The position numbers were made by a program, and so were the translations under genes. Positions 61,060 through 64,000 of a stretch of DNA of 64,000 nt are shown here, piece after piece (the first letter of the stretch is position 1; every line of letters begins with the position of its first letter). Origin of the DNA: JAPHTQ01 sp050295975 (GTDB taxonomy: Bacteria > Pseudomonadota > Gammaproteobacteria > Thiohalomonadales > Thiohalomonadaceae). The notes below the pieces were generated by a model. The model did no database searches. It was not told the DNA's origin and worked only from the letters and a program-made list of their open reading frames with translations. The stretch is from positions 12,494-76,493 of the forward strand of contig JBNKQR010000005.1 of NCBI GenBank assembly GCA_050295975.1. The letters are read 5' to 3'.

Positions 61060-61098
61060 ATGGATATTGTCATCAGCGCCGGCCTGCAACACCGCTAG
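61060..61098 (+). other. 12-codon leader ORF upstream of rsgA
   Basis: An ATG at 61060 preceded by GGAGGA encodes MDIVISAGLQHR and then TAG. In the same frame, after the TAG, an open stretch of 34 codons continues to the TGA at 61201, nine bases before rsgA. This may be a leader peptide or the remnant of a small gene with a nonsense codon. Confidence 0.35.
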
Positions 61099-61130
61099 AC
61101 CATCCTCGGTCTGGCTGCAGGCAGCGGCCA

Positions 61131-61200
61131 TCTCAACACCCTATATCGCTACACGTATAGCGACGTCTTTGCACGTCGCCGCTATGATTTGTTGAGAGGA
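61131..61200 (+). promoter_or_regulatory. structured leader overlapping the rsgA ribosome binding site
   Basis: An outer 8-base stem TCTCAACA (61131-61138) / TGTTGAGA (61190-61197) encloses two mutually exclusive hairpins: TCGCTA / TAGCGA (61146-61163) and GCGACGT / ACGTCGC (61160-61179). The 3' arm of the outer stem covers the GAGAGGA ribosome binding site of rsgA at 61194-61200. The layout is what one expects of a translation-controlling leader, but no known riboswitch class is recognised. Confidence 0.45.
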
Positions 61201-61209
61201 TGACTAACC

Positions 61210-62277
61210 ATGTCTATCGATTTTTCCCTGCTTCAACCACTGGGCTGGAACAACCACTTCTCTGCCCAACTGTCGTTGGAACAATTTGAAACCACACGCC
61301 CGGCGCGCATCGTCGGTGTGGAACGCAACCTCTATCGTGTCGACACAGGAGAGGAACACTTCACCGCCAGTCTGGCGGGTACCTACCGCCATCAACATGA
61401 AGGGACCGAGTCACTACCCACAATAGGTGACTGGGTGTTACTCCATGAGCACGATCCGGTTATCGTTGAACTACTCTCTCGCCGTACTCTGATCGCAAGA
61501 AAACGGGCGGGAAGTTACGACACCCAACCTATTGCAGCAAATATTGATCTGCTTCTTGTTGTCAGTGGTCTGGATGATGAGTTCAACCTCCACCGTATCG
61601 AGCGCTATCTGGTGATGGCGGCACAGGCGGATATCACGCCCCTGGTGCTGCTCACCAAGGCCGACCTCTGCGCCAATGTAGAACAACACGTCGCCGAGGT
61701 TCAGCAACATCTGCCATCGGTCGGTGAGGTGATTGCCATCAACGCCCTGCAAGATCCACTACTGCAACGCCTCGAGCCCTGGCTCACTCCCGGCACCACA
61801 TTGGCAGTAGTCGGCTCCTCCGGCGTGGGTAAATCCACCATCGTCAATAATCTCGCCGGTACCAGCCTGCAGCGCACGCAGGCAACACGAGGTGACGCCA
61901 AGGGTAGACACACCACCACCTCACGTTCGCTGTTCCGGCTACCTGGTGAGATCAATATCATCGACGTACCCGGCATACGCGAAGTAGGACTGGCGCCCAC
62001 CGAGGGTGGTGTCGAGAAGCAGTTTCAGGATATCGAAGCACTGGCACAACACTGCCGCTACAGCGACTGCACCCACCAGCAGGAACCGGGCTGTGCCGTA
62101 CGCGAGGCGGTCGAAAGTGGTGAACTGTCACAGGACACCTGGCAACACTACCTCAAGCTACTTGCAGAAGAGCGGCATAACGTCAGCATTCATGAGCGTC
62201 GTCAACGTGAGCGGGCATTCAGCAAGATAGTGCGTCGTAGTTTGCTGCAAATTAAAAAGAACAAAGGTGACAGGTAG
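61210..62277 (+). CDS. rsgA: ribosome small subunit-dependent GTPase A
   Basis: A 355-residue circularly permuted GTPase that checks 30S subunit maturation. The N-terminal OB fold (residues 35-100) is followed by G4 LLTKADLC, G1 GSSGVGKSTIVNNL near residue 200 and G3 DVPGIREVG. The C-terminal zinc module is C-x5-C-x-H-x6-C (HCRYSDCTHQQEPGC). Order and length are normal for the YjeQ/RsgA family. A structured leader precedes it. Confidence 0.95.
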   Translation: MSIDFSLLQPLGWNNHFSAQLSLEQFETTRPARIVGVERNLYRVDTGEEHFTASLAGTYRHQHEGTESLPTIGDWVLLHEHDPVIVELLSRRTLIARKRAGSYDTQPIAANIDLLLVVSGLDDEFNLHRIERYLVMAAQADITPLVLLTKADLCANVEQHVAEVQQHLPSVGEVIAINALQDPLLQRLEPWLTPGTTLAVVGSSGVGKSTIVNNLAGTSLQRTQATRGDAKGRHTTTSRSLFRLPGEINIIDVPGIREVGLAPTEGGVEKQFQDIEALAQHCRYSDCTHQQEPGCAVREAVESGELSQDTWQHYLKLLAEERHNVSIHERRQRERAFSKIVRRSLLQIKKNKGDR

Positions 62278-62358
62278 CGTTGTCTGTCATGAATAACTAA
62301 CCCAGGCCGGGTAGAGAGACTCTTCTCATGTGTTTTGAATGGTGCTTTCTACTCCGGC

Positions 62359-63084
62359 CTATTCCCGCGATGCCAATACCGCACAGATATCGTTCGACTC
62401 CACATATCCGATCCCCTGCGCAAACAGTGCAGCAGCAGTTTTCATATCGTTCGTTTCGTAGACCATCCACTCCCAGGGATCGGCAGCGAAGTCATGGCTG
62501 CGATGCAGGCAGTGCTCGATGCTGATCACCAGATAATCGACACCATGCTCTTTTGCCAGCAGATGATCGTCGTCATCCCAACCATGCACGATCCAGCCGA
62601 TAGGAAAACCAAACAGCTTTCTGCCTGGCAGGAGGGCATCAAGGGAGTCGGCAATCAGCACACACTGCGCCGCAATCGGTGCCAGCGCCTCGACCACCGA
62701 TTTCACAAACGGCTCGATACCGAATACCGCTATCGACTCATCCTTTAGCTCCACAAAGGCCGTCACCTGCGGTGATTGCTGCAACAACGTCACCATCTCG
62801 CGCAACGCGGGCAACCGGACATCGGTAAACTTCCCACCCAGTCGTTCCGCTTCAGCCACGCTGTAGTTGAGTAGCGCGTCATAGTGCGTCCCGGCGATAT
62901 TGATCGCCTCACCCGCCGTTCGCTCAAGGGAGATATCGTGACAGACCACCGGCACGTGGTCTGCCGTCATCTGCACATCAAACTCAACGGCGCTGGCCCC
63001 ACAGGCAATCGCTTGCGCAATGGATTGCAGCGTGTTCTCCGGGAAATCGGCACTCTGCCCACGGTGTGCAACCCACTCTCCCAT
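62359..63084 (-). CDS. glycerophosphodiester phosphodiesterase
   Basis: A 241-residue cytosolic GDPD (UgpQ-like). The N-terminal HRGQSADFPENTLQSI carries the catalytic His and metal-binding Glu, GASAVEFDVQMTADHVPVVCHD holds the metal ligands and the second His, and the C-terminal part has AVFGIEPF-type strands. It has no signal peptide. It hydrolyses glycerophosphodiesters to glycerol-3-phosphate and an alcohol. It converges with rsgA. Confidence 0.92.
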   Translation of the reverse strand: MGEWVAHRGQSADFPENTLQSIAQAIACGASAVEFDVQMTADHVPVVCHDISLERTAGEAINIAGTHYDALLNYSVAEAERLGGKFTDVRLPALREMVTLLQQSPQVTAFVELKDESIAVFGIEPFVKSVVEALAPIAAQCVLIADSLDALLPGRKLFGFPIGWIVHGWDDDDHLLAKEHGVDYLVISIEHCLHRSHDFAADPWEWMVYETNDMKTAAALFAQGIGYVESNDICAVLASRE

Positions 63085-63266
63085 CGTCCTTCCTTATCTC
63101 GTTAGCACTCTCATGCAGCATAGACGCTGGCCATGAAAATGACCTCTGCAAAAATTTTCCCTGCAGATTGAACAATGAACGATACAGCCGATGGGATAGT
63201 CGTGCAGCTTTCTACTAAGCAGGAGGGGGGGCAAGCGAATCAGCACACACGGTGCTGCAACTGTTG

Positions 63267-63297
63267 CGGAGCCCGCCCCTGCCGGGATCGGGCTCCG
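63267..63297 (-). terminator. hairpin downstream of the right-edge gene
   Basis: A perfect 9-base stem CGGAGCCCG / CGGGCTCCG with a 13-base loop lies 12 bases beyond the stop of the partial gene. The T-run is poor, so termination strength is uncertain. Confidence 0.6.
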
Positions 63298-63309
63298 CAT
63301 ATTTCAGCC

Positions 63310-64000
63310 TTATAGATCGTTGACGATCTTAACCGCCTCGTAGTCCCAAAGATGGTGAGTTGTCGACTCGTTCACTACCGTGGTGTCGGTTACGAAGAGA
63401 CGCACCGTATAACTGCAGGACTCCCCCTTGTAGAGCAAGGGATCGGCAGGCGGGGTATATGGAGAAGGTGCCACACCTCCATCCAGGGCAGTCAGATCCC
63501 ACTCGGCCAGTACCTCGGCCTCAGGATCGCCAGGAACCGCAACGGGCGCGGCAGCCGGCAACGCAGGTACTCGGCTATGTATGTCACCGGTGAGCATCTG
63601 GGTAGCGCCGAACTGCTTCCAGAATGCCAGATTGTAGTGACCGAAATTATCGTTCGGGGCGGTGGGTGGCCACCATGCCTCATCGATAATCGGATCCCAG
63701 GCAAGCCCTAGAATGCGTATCGTCTTGTGCTTCTTCATCGACAAATCTTCGCACTTGGGAATATCTTCCCACTTGCCCGTTTCGGGATTTTTCCACTGGA
63801 ACTTAACGATTCTTCCTATGATGGGTCGATTGTCGATCCATACATGCTGGATGTCGTGATAAAGATGGCTTGCGGTATCCGTGACCGTTAACAGCAGACT
63901 GAAGCGTCCACTGCCTGCTGCTGCACTGTTCCACTTGCCTTCTTTCAGCTTGTGGTAGGTGTTGGTACCGACAGTGAAACTCTTCCAGCTGTTGATGAGA
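63310..64000 (-). CDS. partial gene: unknown beta-rich protein, 5' end outside the window
   Basis: The reading frame is open from the stop at 63310 to the right edge, giving at least 230 codons of C-terminal sequence. The visible part looks beta-rich and immunoglobulin-like, with strands such as GRFSLLLTVTDTASHLYHD, IIGRIVKFQWKN and YTVRLFVTDTTVVNEST. A Trp/Pro-rich insertion (DEAWWPPTAPNDNFGHYN) lies between them, and a single clear C-terminal Cys is in KGESCSYT. I do not recognise the family. It could be an exported or surface protein, but the N-terminus is not seen. Confidence 0.6.
   Translation of the reverse strand, partial: LINSWKSFTVGTNTYHKLKEGKWNSAAAGSGRFSLLLTVTDTASHLYHDIQHVWIDNRPIIGRIVKFQWKNPETGKWEDIPKCEDLSMKKHKTIRILGLAWDPIIDEAWWPPTAPNDNFGHYNLAFWKQFGATQMLTGDIHSRVPALPAAAPVAVPGDPEAEVLAEWDLTALDGGVAPSPYTPPADPLLYKGESCSYTVRLFVTDTTVVNESTTHHLWDYEAVKIVNDL

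Overview
The window looks like a chromosomal segment of a free-living gammaproteobacterium with roughly balanced to moderately high GC. It carries many housekeeping genes in orders familiar from Gammaproteobacteria: lptM-lysA, argS next to priA, radC-rpmB-rpmG, coaBC-dut-(algC-like)-argB-slmA, and dapF-DUF484-xerC. The hybrid peroxiredoxin-glutaredoxin, the sucrose synthase/sucrose-phosphate synthase operon and an isolated glcF would fit a sulfur-oxidising, Chromatiales-like lineage, but that placement is inference. I see no tRNA or rRNA, transposase, prophage or CRISPR array.

Layout. 1-2.9 kb: lptM and lysA (minus), then a carboxylesterase and a DUF218 membrane protein (plus). 3.0-13.2 kb: a twelve-gene, tightly overlapping plus-strand operon for a type II, aryl-polyene-like lipid. 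It has an ACP, an acyl-ACP ligase, two dehydratases, an acyltransferase, a LolA-like protein, an MMPL exporter, a ketosynthase with a chain-length-factor partner, a ketoreductase and a glycosyltransferase. 13.2-24 kb (minus): glcF, a zinc peptidase, a SPOR protein, argS, a cytochrome b, priA with a DnaA-box cluster in its leader, an EAL-HDOD protein, rpmG, rpmB and radC. 24.1-28.6 kb (plus): coaBC, dut, a stand-alone AlgC-type membrane domain, argB and slmA.

28.6-36.4 kb: a DUF4124 protein, a TSUP transporter, fetBA, a CDGSH Fe-S protein, the nitrogen operon (outer-membrane protein-glnK-amtB) behind a sigma-54 promoter with NtrC-like sites, ubiK and comM. 36.4-41.9 kb (minus): fructokinase, sucrose-phosphate synthase and sucrose synthase, a sucrose synthesis and cleavage module. 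42-48.4 kb: rep, a conserved unknown, a FliL-like protein, xerC-DUF484-dapF and a small exported protein. 48.5-51.5 kb: an HdfR-like regulator, and oxyR divergent from a Prx-Grx fusion across a four-tetrad OxyR-type site.

51.7-64 kb: a ferritin-like protein, a single-POTRA Omp85 protein, an unknown protein, a two-gene radical SAM/SPASM unit with a Cys/Trp-containing 115-residue partner, several exported proteins (a beta-barrel, a chalcone-isomerase-like protein, a TPR protein), tpx, trpB2, rsgA with a structured leader, a glycerophosphodiesterase and an incomplete gene at the right edge.

The most promising unexplained pieces are the radical SAM pair at 54.4-55.9 kb and the reduced polyene-lipid operon at 3-13.2 kb. 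Next come the catalytic-domain-less AlgC-like protein, the DnaA boxes before priA, and the well-formed NtrC/sigma-54 and OxyR control regions.
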